Source of the DNA: JACCVG01 sp034664165
GTDB taxonomy: Bacteria > Actinomycetota > Thermoleophilia > Solirubrobacterales > Thermoleophilaceae
Direction: 5' to 3'
DNA: 26,751 bases
Assembly (NCBI GenBank): GCA_034664165.1
Contig: JAXDIE010000117.1
Coordinates: 1-26,751, forward strand
The translations under genes and the position numbers were made by a program. Below are positions 14,734 through 25,629 of this stretch, one piece after another. Each line of letters opens with the position of its first letter. Positions within the stretch are counted from its first letter, which is position 1. The notes beneath the pieces were generated by a model. That model ran no database searches. It was not told the DNA's origin and was given only the letters and a program-made list of their open reading frames with translations.

Positions 14734-16029
14734 TTACTTCAGGATGTCCGGTCCTGCCAGGACCAGGATGTCCATGCCCTTTGCCGTGCGCTGGATCTCG
14801 TCGCTGGGGGCACCCTGCTGCAGCACCGAACGCAGCGGCAGCAGCTTGCGCTTGACGGCCAGGGCCTCGCGCTCGGCTTCGGGATCATCCTTGTCGTAGA
14901 CGACGGTGGTCTGCTTGACACCCTTGCCTGCCTGTCCGACGGGTCCGAGGGTGAGGCCGCCGGCCTTGAGGCGCTGCGCGGCCACCTTGGCCGCTTTGGG
15001 GTCGCTGGCGGAGTCGAGCACCGCGACCTGGATATTGCTCTTGTCGAACAGTGGCGTGGTGCGAGCGGCGTGTTGCTCCGCCTTGCTCAGTGTGGTGCCC
15101 GATGGACTGGTGATGACCTGGACCGAGCTGCCCACGGGCGCCCGCCCGAACAGCAGGTAAGCGCCTGCAGCCAGCACGACGATGACCAGCAGCCCGACGA
15201 GGAGCATCCGGTTGGAGATGCGGCGGGCCGGCAAAGGGCCGCCAAATGCGGCGATCGGGGTGACCGGCACGGCCGGCGCGGGTCGCGCGGAGGGGGTCGA
15301 AGCCGCCGGCGGCGCGGGAGCGGCCGGCGGAGGGCCTGCCTGTTGTGAGGGTGGCGTCGCGGGCTTTGGTGGCGGTGCCGAGGCCGCGGGCGGGGTAGGC
15401 GCCGGGGGGGTTGCGGCTGCCGGCGGTGGCGACGGCTTCGGCGGGCTGGGCGGAGCCACCGGGGCTCGGGGCGCGATGCCCGCGGCCACCTCGGCAGCGG
15501 TCGGCAGGCCTACCTCCTTCTGGCGGGCGGCGAAGGCCTCCTCGGCGCGGTCGAAGCGCGCGGCGAGCACAGTGCATCGGGAGCATCCGGCCAGATGCCG
15601 CTCGACCTGCTCCAGGTCCGCATCGGAGAGATCACCTGCGGCCCGCGCCGCGAGCAGGGTAGGCATCGATTTACACGCCTCATCGCGCCCGAGCTTGCGC
15701 GCGAGGGCCTGTCCGATCGGCGCCACCCTGCCGGCCGGGGCCGGCGCGTCCGTGGCCGCGCGGGCCGATGCCTCCACGCGGGTGATCCGCAACAGCAGGG
15801 CATCGAGCTCCTCATTCGAGCTGACGCCGGCCAGATCGGGCGAGGCCTTCAAGGCCATGAAGATGGCGTTGACCGTGGCGTCGAAACTCTCCTCGAGCGA
15901 ACACACCCTCGAGGTGTACGCCTGGACCGCCGGCTCACGTGCGTCGTGGTAGGCCCGGAAAGCGCGCTCGTCTCCGGCGGCAACGAGGGCGCCGACAGAT
16001 GTCCCGCCGCTGGAGGGTGAATCGGTCAT
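14734..16029 (-). CDS. membrane protein with sigma-like N-terminus, anti-sigma zinc finger, Pro-rich linker, one TM helix and LytR_C domain
   Basis: A 431-residue protein of unknown function with an unusual domain order. Residues 15-90 (VAAGDERAFRAYHDARE onward) resemble a degenerate region 2 of an ECF sigma factor. Residues 119-152 match the zinc-binding anti-sigma pattern: C119, then H145, C149 and C152 in HLAGCSRC. Residues 183-262 are a proline/alanine-rich linker, 275-294 a single membrane helix after RRISNR, and about 330-425 an outside domain resembling LytR_C (IQVAVLDSAS to TTVVYDKDDPEAE). By charge, the N-terminus should be cytoplasmic. A role in envelope sensing is inference. I chose ATG 16027-16029; the open frame to 16149 overlaps the acyltransferase gene. 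It follows that gene by 11 bases. Confidence 0.8.
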   Translation of the reverse strand: MTDSPSSGGTSVGALVAAGDERAFRAYHDAREPAVQAYTSRVCSLEESFDATVNAIFMALKASPDLAGVSSNEELDALLLRITRVEASARAATDAPAPAGRVAPIGQALARKLGRDEACKSMPTLLAARAAGDLSDADLEQVERHLAGCSRCTVLAARFDRAEEAFAARQKEVGLPTAAEVAAGIAPRAPVAPPSPPKPSPPPAAATPPAPTPPAASAPPPKPATPPSQQAGPPPAAPAPPAASTPSARPAPAVPVTPIAAFGGPLPARRISNRMLLVGLLVIVVLAAGAYLLFGRAPVGSSVQVITSPSGTTLSKAEQHAARTTPLFDKSNIQVAVLDSASDPKAAKVAAQRLKAGGLTLGPVGQAGKGVKQTTVVYDKDDPEAEREALAVKRKLLPLRSVLQQGAPSDEIQRTAKGMDILVLAGPDILK

Positions 16030-16040
16030 CGCGTGAAAAC

Positions 16041-16625
16041 CTATCGACTGCGGAAGTCGATCTCGCGTAGCACCCGGGCGGGCGCCCCGGCGGCGATGAC
16101 TCCGGCGGGCAGATCGGAGGTGACCACCGAGTTGGCCCCGATCACACATCGGTCCCCGATCGACACGCCGCTGGTGACCACACAGCCCACACCCAGCCAG
16201 CAGTTGGAGCCGACCCGCGTGGGCCCCTTCGACTCGAACCCCTGCCAGGTGATCGGCAGGGAGGGATCGTCGTACTTGTGGGAGGCGTCACCCACGAAGC
16301 AGTTGTTGGCAAGCATCGTCTGGTCGCCGATCGTGACCTCGTTCATCACCGCGACCATGACTCCCATGTTCAGGAACGACCCCTGGCCGATGACCAGGCG
16401 GCCTTCCTCGCCGATGGTGAGCCAGCAACCGGGCTCGAGCAGGGTTCCGTCACCGATCACCAGGCGGCCGTCATCGAGCGCCTCGAGCACGTTGCCTTCG
16501 ACCGGAAACCGGATATAGGCGCCGCACCGCTGCATGTGCTTCTCGATCCGGCGCCGGTTGGGCGAGCGCGCGTTGCGCTCATACCAGTGCTTCTTCTGCC
16601 GATAGAGCTTGCGCTTCGAGGCCAT
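16041..16625 (-). CDS. hexapeptide-repeat (left-handed beta-helix) acyltransferase
   Basis: A 194-residue acetyl- or acyltransferase. After a basic N-terminal helix (KRKLYRQKKHWYERNARSP), residues from about 38 carry repeated hexapeptide units such as LVIGDG, LTIGEE, LVIGQG, VTIGDQ and VSIGDRCVIGANS, which fold as a left-handed beta-helix. The ASHKYDDPSLPITWQG loop corresponds to the substrate/acetyl-CoA loop with the likely catalytic histidine, and it ends AAGAPARVLREI as in the WcaF/maltose O-acetyltransferase group. The acceptor, probably a sugar of a cell-surface glycan, is unknown. ATG at 16623-16625 lies 17 bases after the uvrA stop; the longer open frame runs into uvrA and is a shadow. 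Confidence 0.88.
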   Translation of the reverse strand: MASKRKLYRQKKHWYERNARSPNRRRIEKHMQRCGAYIRFPVEGNVLEALDDGRLVIGDGTLLEPGCWLTIGEEGRLVIGQGSFLNMGVMVAVMNEVTIGDQTMLANNCFVGDASHKYDDPSLPITWQGFESKGPTRVGSNCWLGVGCVVTSGVSIGDRCVIGANSVVTSDLPAGVIAAGAPARVLREIDFRSR

Positions 16626-16642
16626 CGCCCCAGTATCGCTGG

Positions 16643-19531
<2,889 letters not shown>

Positions 19532-19539
19532 TCCTATTG

Positions 19540-19545
19540 ATCATA
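19540..19545 (-). promoter_or_regulatory. uvrA: -10 element of the uvrA promoter
   Basis: TATGAT on the minus strand, eight bases before the GTG start, matches the -10 consensus in five of six positions. It sits immediately downstream of the LexA-type box. No clear TTGACA-like -35 is visible. Confidence 0.6.
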
Positions 19546-19551
19546 CGCAAG

Positions 19552-19565
19552 CGAACAGATGTTCC
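19552..19565 (-). promoter_or_regulatory. SOS (LexA) box upstream of uvrA
   Basis: CGAACAGATGTTCC on the plus strand fits the Gram-positive/actinobacterial LexA operator pattern CGAAC-N4-GTTC, with perfectly inverted GAAC/GTTC arms. It lies 20 bases upstream of the uvrA start and 6 bases upstream of its -10, where bound LexA would block transcription. Confidence 0.85.
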
Positions 19566-19591
19566 CCAGCTTGCCGCTGCGGGAAGGCTGT

Positions 19592-20362
19592 CTAGCTGAC
19601 CCTTGCGTACACGTCGTCCAGCAGCGAGTCCGCGTCCGCCAGCTCGTAGTTGTCGGCCAGGTAGGTGGCCGTCTCGTCACGCGGGGTCCCGCTCAGAGCC
19701 ATGTTCAGCGCCACCATGCGCGCGCCATCGTCGCCGGCCGGTGCGACCTCCGCCACGTCGAGGTCCTCGTCCTCGTCGTCTCCCTCATCGCCGAGCTCAT
19801 CGAGCTCGAGATCGTCCTCGGCGGCGGAGTGATCATCGGCCTCGTCGGGCTCGTCCTCGTCATCCCAGTCGGCCACGATGCTCGGCAGCGTTCCCAGGAT
19901 CGCCTCGATGCGGCCCTGGATCTCGCCGGCGCCCCCGCGGACGCGCTCGAGCAGGCCGTCACCGGCGGTGCGCAGGTTGGCGAGCATCGACTCGAAGTCG
20001 GCCTCGGTGGCGTCCGCGCGCTCCTGAAGGCGCTTGCCGGCCGCCTCGACGTCCTCGAGGTGCTTGGCCGCCGCAGCCGCTGCGCGATCACGCGTGGCCT
20101 GGGCTTGGGCGCGGGCCTTGCTCAGCAGCTCGTCGGCATCGCCCTGGGCGCGGGTGACGATCGCGTCGGCGGAGTTCTCCGCCGCCTCGACGATCCCGCG
20201 CACCTGGTCGGCGGCCTGGCTCGCTGCCGTTGTGGGCGGCGCGGTGCGGGTGGCCTCCTCGACGGCGTCGGCGACGCTGCGCAGATGGGCGCGCACGGCT
20301 TCGGGATCAAGGCCCTTACGGGCTGTGGGGAAAGTCCGGCCTTCGATGAAATTGCGGTCCAT
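19592..20362 (-). CDS. DivIVA-like coiled-coil protein with acidic linker
   Basis: A 256-residue cytoplasmic protein. The N-terminus (FPTARKGLDPEAVRAHLRSVA, residues 11-31) has the F-x-x-x-x-x-G-x-D-x-x-x-V pattern of DivIVA domains, which bind curved membrane and guide division or polar growth. Residues 45-150 are an alanine/glutamate-rich coiled coil. Residues 166-203 are almost continuous aspartate and glutamate. The end (ARMVALNMALSGTPRDETATYL to LLDDVYARV, residues 214-254) is a compact helical segment that I remember as recurring in actinobacterial DivIVA-like proteins, but I cannot name it. ATG 20360-20362 has AGGAA six bases upstream. It stands alone between uvrA, which has its own promoter, and the permease. 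Exact role unknown. Confidence 0.75.
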   Translation of the reverse strand: MDRNFIEGRTFPTARKGLDPEAVRAHLRSVADAVEEATRTAPPTTAASQAADQVRGIVEAAENSADAIVTRAQGDADELLSKARAQAQATRDRAAAAAAKHLEDVEAAGKRLQERADATEADFESMLANLRTAGDGLLERVRGGAGEIQGRIEAILGTLPSIVADWDDEDEPDEADDHSAAEDDLELDELGDEGDDEDEDLDVAEVAPAGDDGARMVALNMALSGTPRDETATYLADNYELADADSLLDDVYARVS

Positions 20363-20464
20363 GGCGATTCCTGGCGGTCGAGGACGATTCGATGGGTGAT
20401 CGCGAATGTAGCGAAGCTGGGCAGCCTCGGTAGCCGAACATTCGTAAAGATCGCGCCGCTACCC

Positions 20465-20489
20465 GGCCACGAACCCCCGATTCGTGGCC
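20465..20489. terminator. inverted repeat between the permease and DivIVA-like genes
   Basis: GGCCACGAA and TTCGTGGCC form a perfect 9-bp stem with a 7-base loop, 25 bases beyond the permease stop on the minus strand. No T-run follows. Its position suits a terminator or an operator for the downstream DivIVA-like gene. Confidence 0.45.
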
Positions 20490-20507
20490 AGGCCGCTGCG
20501 TAACAGC

Positions 20508-20524
20508 CCTCGCCTCAGGCGAGG
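20508..20524 (-). terminator. hairpin enclosing the permease stop codon
   Basis: CCTCGCC and GGCGAGG form a perfect 7-bp stem whose three-base loop is the TGA stop itself. A second hairpin follows 18 bases on. The pair probably ends or protects the permease message. Confidence 0.4.
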
Positions 20525-22077
20525 TTGATCTCCTTGTCCAGGTCGATCGTGCGCACGGGCCCGGTGAAGTGCCGGCGCGCGCTGACGATCCACCAGAGGC
20601 CCACCAGGATGATGATCCCGAACACCATGAGCGGCGCGTAGTTCACGGCCTCGATATCGAAGTCCGGGCTACCCGGAACCCCGGCCGGGACGAACGGCAG
20701 GGAGAAGATCACGCTGATGATGGCCACCCAGGCCACCGCGAACGTGTTCATCCACTTGTACTTCTTACCGTTGTTCCAAGGGCCCGGCTCGAAGGAGTCG
20801 CCCTTTCGGAGCCGGAGGTAGATGGGGATCACATAGGCGATGTAGAGCCCGATGACGGTGATCGAGACGACTGCGAAGAAGGCGATCGGGTTGGACAGCG
20901 CCGGAATCGTGACGAGCATCGCGACGGCGCACATCCCGATCACTGCCGCGTAGGGAGTGCGGTTCGTGTTCAGCTTGGTCCAGAGCTGCCAACCCGGAAC
21001 CGCCCGGTCGCGCGAGAAGGCGTAGAGCATGCGCGATCCACTGGTCACACACGACATTCCGCAGAACAGCTGCCCGACCGTCGAGATGACCATCACCGCC
21101 AGCACCAAGCCCGAAGGCAGGTTGTTCACGAAGATGGCGACGGCGGTCGGGAGCGCCTGATCTGTGGCGGTCGCGTTGATCGCATCGGGGTCCGTGGCAG
21201 CAAACGTGATCGCAAGGAGCAGGATCCAGCCGATCACGGCCGAGTAGAACACCGACCTCCAAACGCCCTTTGCCGCGCCCATCGATGCGCCGTGCGTCTC
21301 CTCGGAGATGTGGGCCGATGCGTCAAATCCGGTGATCGTGTACTGGGTCAGCAGGAAGCCCAGCGGCAGCACGTAGAACCAGTACATGTTGTCGCCGAAG
21401 CCCGAGTTGTTGAAGGTCTTGGTGAAGACGAACGACACGCTCTGATGCTCTGCCGGGCCCACGATCAGTATCACTACGACCGCGGCCACACCGAGCACGT
21501 GCCACCACACCGAAATGCTGTTGAAGATCGCCACGAGGTGCGATGAGTAGATGTTGATGATCGCGTGCAGGACCAAAACGACAGCGAACACCACGAAGAT
21601 GTCTCCAAGGGCCGCCCCATCGGCATCGGCGAAGTTGATGAAGCCCAGGTTCACGCCGAACAAGCTCAGCGTAATCGAGGCAAATGTGGCACACGCGTAG
21701 TCGACCGAAGCGATCACGCCCACAAGGCCGATGAGGTTGAACCAGCCGGTGAACCAGCCCCAGACCGGGCCGCCCAGCTCGGCCGCCCACCAGTAGATGC
21801 CGCCTGCGGTGGGGAACTTGGACACGAGCTCCGACATGCAGAGCGCGATGATCAGGATCGCGCACGAGATGATCGGCCAGCCCCACGAGATTGCGACCGG
21901 GCCGCCGTTGTTCCAGGCCTGGCCATACGTCGTGAAGCAACCCGCCAGGATCGAGATGATCGTGAAGGAGATCGCGAAGTTCTGGAACCCGCTCCAGCTC
22001 CGATTCAAGTCCTGGCTGTAGCCCATCTCCGCTAGACGTTGTTCATCAGCGTCCGCGAACTTGGCGGCGTCCGTCAT
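20515..22077 (-). CDS. APC superfamily permease, amino acid/choline transporter (ACT) family
   Basis: A 520-residue inner-membrane permease with about 12 hydrophobic segments. The N-terminus has the family pattern DEQRLAEMGYSQDLNRSWSGFQNF leading into helix 1. It then shows the GGPVAISWGWP loop, ELVSKFPTAGGIYWWAAEL, and GFDASAHISEETHGAS in the helix 6-7 region, all usual for the ACT branch (amino acids, GABA, choline-like amines). The ATG at 22075-22077 has GGGAGGG four bases upstream. It is divergent from a choline-kinase-like gene and a dimethylglycine dehydrogenase-like gene, which suggests import of a methylated amine or choline-related substrate; that is inference. It is only distantly related to the permeases at the left end. 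Confidence 0.9.
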   Translation of the reverse strand: MTDAAKFADADEQRLAEMGYSQDLNRSWSGFQNFAISFTIISILAGCFTTYGQAWNNGGPVAISWGWPIISCAILIIALCMSELVSKFPTAGGIYWWAAELGGPVWGWFTGWFNLIGLVGVIASVDYACATFASITLSLFGVNLGFINFADADGAALGDIFVVFAVVLVLHAIINIYSSHLVAIFNSISVWWHVLGVAAVVVILIVGPAEHQSVSFVFTKTFNNSGFGDNMYWFYVLPLGFLLTQYTITGFDASAHISEETHGASMGAAKGVWRSVFYSAVIGWILLLAITFAATDPDAINATATDQALPTAVAIFVNNLPSGLVLAVMVISTVGQLFCGMSCVTSGSRMLYAFSRDRAVPGWQLWTKLNTNRTPYAAVIGMCAVAMLVTIPALSNPIAFFAVVSITVIGLYIAYVIPIYLRLRKGDSFEPGPWNNGKKYKWMNTFAVAWVAIISVIFSLPFVPAGVPGSPDFDIEAVNYAPLMVFGIIILVGLWWIVSARRHFTGPVRTIDLDKEINLA

Positions 22078-22144
22078 GTGCCCTCCCCCGGGAGTTCTCG
22101 TTCAGGCCCCGCCGTGCAGCCGACGGCCACCTCTGGCTGAAGCG

Positions 22145-22174
22145 ACCCTAACCCTGCGCTCGGACGCCGGTCAA
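22145..22174 (-). promoter_or_regulatory. candidate promoter for the ACT-family permease
   Basis: On the minus strand, TTGACC (22174-22169) and TAGGGT (22150-22145) are separated by 18 bases, giving a leader of about 60 bases. The -35 match is good and the -10 weak. Confidence 0.4.
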
Positions 22175-22184
22175 GTCCATTCGG

Positions 22185-22196
22185 GCGAACGTTCGC
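22185..22196. promoter_or_regulatory. 12-bp perfect palindrome, candidate operator
   Basis: GCGAACGTTCGC is a perfect 12-bp palindrome in the 185-base divergent region, about 10 bases upstream of the candidate permease -35 and 66 bases before the kinase start. Its placement suits a regulator controlling both directions. No regulator gene is encoded nearby in this window. Confidence 0.5.
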
Positions 22197-22262
22197 GGGG
22201 TCTTTTGGACCGGGTGTCGAAGAGATCACACGGGCTCGATCGATCATCTAGCGTTGGCGCGG

Positions 22263-23168
22263 ATGGCCGACGCCCTGGAAACGATCAGCGCAAGGCTCGA
22301 GCCGACACTGGGCGCCGCCCGCGGCAAGCCCGTTCCCCTGTCGGGCGGGATCACCAACCGCAACTACCGTGCGACCTTCGGCGACCGCGAGTTCGTGATC
22401 CGGATCAGCGGCAAGGACACCATGCTGCTCGGGATCGACCGCGGCGCCGAGTGTGAGGCCACGGTGGCCGCCGCCGACGCTGGCGTCGCGCCCCCGGTGG
22501 CGGCTTTCCTCGAGGACCTGAGCTGCCTGGTCACCGAATTCGTGCAGGGCCGGCCCGCCGAGCCGGAGGAGGTCCGGGGTGACCTCTTGGCCGGAGTGGC
22601 TCACGCCCTGCGCACCATCCACGGGGGCACCCCGATCCCGGGTCGCTTCGACGCCTTCGACGTGGTCCGCGAGTACCGATCGACAACGCAAGCCAAGGGC
22701 GGGACGGTGCCCGGCGACTGGGATGAGGCGTGGGCGGCGGCCGACCGCATCCACGTCGCGTTGTCGGGCCCCGAGCACGCGCCCGTGCCCTGCCACGACG
22801 ACCTCCTGCCGGCCAACATCCTCCGCGACGGCGAGCGGATCTGGCTGGTCGACTGGGAGTACGCCGGAATGGGCGACCGCTACTTCGACCTTGCAAATCT
22901 GGCTGTGAACAACGGCTTCTCCAATGAGGACGAGGAACAGCTGCTTGCCCTCTACTGGGGCGAGCCGGCAACTCCGCGGCGGCTGGCCGCCCTTCGGCTC
23001 ATGCGGGTCATGTCAGACTTCCGCGAGGCCATGTGGGGCGTGGTGCAGGGCGTGCTGAGCGACCTGGACTTCGACTTCCAGCAGTATGCATCCGACCACT
23101 TCGCGCGGATGCGCGCGGCAATCGATGAACCCTGGTTCGAGGAGGCCCTTCTTGCCGCGTCCGCGTGA
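22263..23168 (+). CDS. choline/ethanolamine kinase-like phosphotransferase
   Basis: A 301-residue small-molecule kinase of the APH/choline kinase superfamily. The N-lobe nucleotide loop reads LSGGITNRNYRA (residues 27-38), with VIRISGK supplying the strand that normally holds the ATP lysine. The catalytic loop is HDDLLPAN (H178, D180, N185), and the metal-binding segment is LVDWEYAGMGDRYFDLA with D197. The DWEYAG form is characteristic of the LicA/choline kinase branch rather than antibiotic kinases. The true substrate is unknown. ATG 22263 is preferred; an in-frame TTG at 22254 is possible. Its end overlaps the dehydrogenase start by 17 bases, so the two are surely co-expressed. Confidence 0.88.
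   Translation: MADALETISARLEPTLGAARGKPVPLSGGITNRNYRATFGDREFVIRISGKDTMLLGIDRGAECEATVAAADAGVAPPVAAFLEDLSCLVTEFVQGRPAEPEEVRGDLLAGVAHALRTIHGGTPIPGRFDAFDVVREYRSTTQAKGGTVPGDWDEAWAAADRIHVALSGPEHAPVPCHDDLLPANILRDGERIWLVDWEYAGMGDRYFDLANLAVNNGFSNEDEEQLLALYWGEPATPRRLAALRLMRVMSDFREAMWGVVQGVLSDLDFDFQQYASDHFARMRAAIDEPWFEEALLAASA
23139..23145 (+). promoter_or_regulatory. Shine-Dalgarno sequence deciding a TTG start
   Basis: GAGGAGG, inside the end of the kinase gene, is six bases before TTG 23152. The alternative ATG at 23125 has no such site and would add nine residues without family resemblance. Confidence 0.75.
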
Positions 23169-25617
23169 GCTGCCGGACCGTGCGCGTGTGGTGATCATCG
23201 GCGGCGGGGTCGGCGGGACATCGATCGCCTACCACCTGGCCGGGATGGGCGAGCGCGATGTGGTGCTGCTCGATCGCGACGAGCTGACCAGCGGCTCTAC
23301 CTTCCACTCGGCCGGCCTGGTCGGCCAGCTGCGCTCATCGGTCTCGCTGACGCGGATGATGATGCACAGCGTCGAGCTCTACCGGCGGCTGCGTGAGGAG
23401 TCCGAGTTCGACCCGGGCTGGAGCGAGGTCGGCTCGCTGCGGCTGGCATCCACGAAGGAGCGGATGGAGGAGCTGCAGCGCCAGGCGGCCTGGGCCCGCA
23501 CCTTCGGGCTGCCCCTGGAGCTGGTGTCGGCCGAGGAGGCCCAGGCGCTGTTCCCGCTGATGACCACCGAGAGCGTCCTGGGCGCGGCCTACCTCCCCAC
23601 CGATGGGTACCTGGACCCCTCGCAGCTGACCTATGCGATGGCCGACGGGGCGCGCCGGGGCGGCTGCCGCATCTTCACCCACACCTGTGTGACCGGGATC
23701 GGCGTCGATCGCGGGCGGGTGACCGGCGTCGACACCGAATGGGGGCACATCGAGGCCGAGGTGGTGGTGAACGCGGGCGGCATGTTCGCCGCGGAGGTCG
23801 GCCGTCTGGCCGGGGTCCGCATCCCGATCGTGCCGATGGAGCACGAGTACGTGGTGACCCCTCCCTTCCGGGACCGCTCGGAGGTCGATCACCTGCCGAC
23901 CATGCGCGATCCCGACCTGCTCGTCTACTTCCGCGAGGAGGGCGCCGGCCTGGTCTGGGGCGGGTATGAACGCAACCCGGCGCCCTGGGCGCTCGACGAG
24001 AAAGGGCTCGACCGGATCCCGCAGGACTTCAACGGGCGGCTCCTTGAGGAGGAGTGGGATCGCTTCGAGGAGATCGTGACCAACGCCCGCCGGCGAGTGC
24101 CCGCACTGGACGAGAGCAAGGTCACGCGCCTGATCAACGGGCCCGAGGCGTTCACGCCCGATGGCGAGTTCTGCCTGGGCGAGACCGAGGTGCGCGGCCT
24201 GTTCGTGGCCGCGGGCTTCTGCGCGCACGGCCTGGCCGGCGCCGGTGGCATAGGGAAGGTCGTGGCCGAGTGGATCCACGACGGCGAGCCGAGCATCGAC
24301 CTCTGGCATATGGACGTCCGGCGCTTCGGCCCCCACTACCAATCGCCCGGCTACACGCTCAAGCGCACACGCGAGGTCTACGAGACCTACTACGACATCC
24401 GCTATCCCGGCGAGGAGCGGCTCGCGGGGCGGCCGCTGCGCGTGTCGAGCGCCTACCCCTGGCACCAGGGCCACGATGCCGAGTTCGGCGAGAAGTCGGG
24501 CTGGGAGCGGGTCAACTGGTACCGATCGAATGAGGCCGGCGGCGACGAGTCCCTCCGGCCCCGGGGATGGGCGGGCCAGATGTGGTCGACCGCCGTCGGC
24601 GCCGAGCACCGGGCGGCGCGCGAGGCCGCCGCCCTGTTCGACGAGTCCTCCTTCGCCAAGATCGAGGTGTCGGGCCAGGGAGCCGCCGAGTTCCTCGAGG
24701 GCCTGTGCGACAACAAGGTGGCTCGCGGCATCGGCCAGATCACCTACACCCAGATGCTCAACACGCGCGGGGGGATCGAATGCGATTTCACCGTCACCCG
24801 CCTGGAGGAAGATGTCTTCCAGATCGTGACGGGCACCGCGTTCGGCAACCATGACCTGGCGTGGATGCGCAGGCACCTGCCCGAGGACGGGTCGGTCCGG
24901 CTCTCGGACGTCACCGCCCGCTGGTCGTGCTTCGCTCTGTGGGGGCCGCGTGCGAGGGACATCCTCGGTCCACTCAGCCCCGATGACCTGGGAGATGAGG
25001 CGTTCCCGTACATGTCCGTGCGCCAGATCACGGTGGGCGACGTTCCGGTGAGGGCGCTTCGCGTGACGTTCGTGGGAGAGCTGGGATGGGAGCTCTACTG
25101 CCCTTCCGAGTACGGCGCGGGACTGTGGCGCACGCTGTGGGACGCCGGGGAGGATCACGGACTGGTGGCCGGCGGGTACAAGGCGATCGACACGCTGAGG
25201 CTGGAGAAGGGCTATCGCGTGTGGGCGGCCGACATCACGCCGGAAGAGACGCCGTACGAAGGGCGGCTGGGCTTCTGCGTGAAGCTGGACAAGCCCGGAG
25301 GGTTTGTCGGGTGTGAGGCGCTTACGGCGGCAAAGAAGGAGGGGCCCTCGAAGCTGCTGGTCTGCATCACGCTGGACGATCCGCGGTCGGTCGCGCTCGG
25401 GAACGAGCCTGTGCGGATCGGCGGGGAGATCGTGGGCCGAGTCACCACCGGCGGCTACGGCTACACGGTGGAGCGCTCGATCGCCTATGCCTACGTGCCC
25501 GCGGACCAGGCAGAGGTCGGCACCGCCGTCGAGATCGACATCTTCGGCGAGTGGGTCGCGGGGACCATCGCCGCGGAGCCGCTCTACGACCCGAAGGGCG
25601 AACGGGTCCGGGGCTGA
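23152..25617 (+). CDS. FAD-dependent dimethylglycine/sarcosine dehydrogenase-like enzyme with GcvT domain
   Basis: An 821-residue two-part flavoenzyme that demethylates an N-methylated amine or amino acid and passes the one-carbon unit to tetrahydrofolate. The FAD-binding motif VVIIGGGVGG is at residues 13-22 and GSTFHSAGLVGQLR (H52) matches the histidine to which FAD is covalently bound in this family. A DAO-type domain runs to about residue 380, then a linker, and from about residue 490 a GcvT-like domain (FAKIEVSGQGAAEFLEGL, MLNTRGGIECDFTV, TFVGELGWELYCP). The substrate could be dimethylglycine, sarcosine or a longer methylamino acid. Cytoplasmic, no signal peptide. The start is TTG 23152 because of the Shine-Dalgarno site. 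Confidence 0.9.
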   Translation: MPRPRELPDRARVVIIGGGVGGTSIAYHLAGMGERDVVLLDRDELTSGSTFHSAGLVGQLRSSVSLTRMMMHSVELYRRLREESEFDPGWSEVGSLRLASTKERMEELQRQAAWARTFGLPLELVSAEEAQALFPLMTTESVLGAAYLPTDGYLDPSQLTYAMADGARRGGCRIFTHTCVTGIGVDRGRVTGVDTEWGHIEAEVVVNAGGMFAAEVGRLAGVRIPIVPMEHEYVVTPPFRDRSEVDHLPTMRDPDLLVYFREEGAGLVWGGYERNPAPWALDEKGLDRIPQDFNGRLLEEEWDRFEEIVTNARRRVPALDESKVTRLINGPEAFTPDGEFCLGETEVRGLFVAAGFCAHGLAGAGGIGKVVAEWIHDGEPSIDLWHMDVRRFGPHYQSPGYTLKRTREVYETYYDIRYPGEERLAGRPLRVSSAYPWHQGHDAEFGEKSGWERVNWYRSNEAGGDESLRPRGWAGQMWSTAVGAEHRAAREAAALFDESSFAKIEVSGQGAAEFLEGLCDNKVARGIGQITYTQMLNTRGGIECDFTVTRLEEDVFQIVTGTAFGNHDLAWMRRHLPEDGSVRLSDVTARWSCFALWGPRARDILGPLSPDDLGDEAFPYMSVRQITVGDVPVRALRVTFVGELGWELYCPSEYGAGLWRTLWDAGEDHGLVAGGYKAIDTLRLEKGYRVWAADITPEETPYEGRLGFCVKLDKPGGFVGCEALTAAKKEGPSKLLVCITLDDPRSVALGNEPVRIGGEIVGRVTTGGYGYTVERSIAYAYVPADQAEVGTAVEIDIFGEWVAGTIAAEPLYDPKGERVRG

Positions 25618-25629
25618 CTCCGCCGACGA

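Noticed and set aside
20435..20444. CGAACATTCG as a second LexA box upstream of the DivIVA-like gene
   Set aside because: It lacks the GAAC-N4-GTTC geometry; the arms are only CGAA/TTCG separated by two bases.
22185..22196. GCGAACGTTCGC as a LexA box
   Set aside because: The GAAC and GTTC arms are adjacent with no four-base spacer, so it is not a LexA operator of this type.
23335..25158. 607-codon minus-strand open frame opposite the dehydrogenase
   Set aside because: A shadow of the flavoenzyme; low-complexity composition and no motif.
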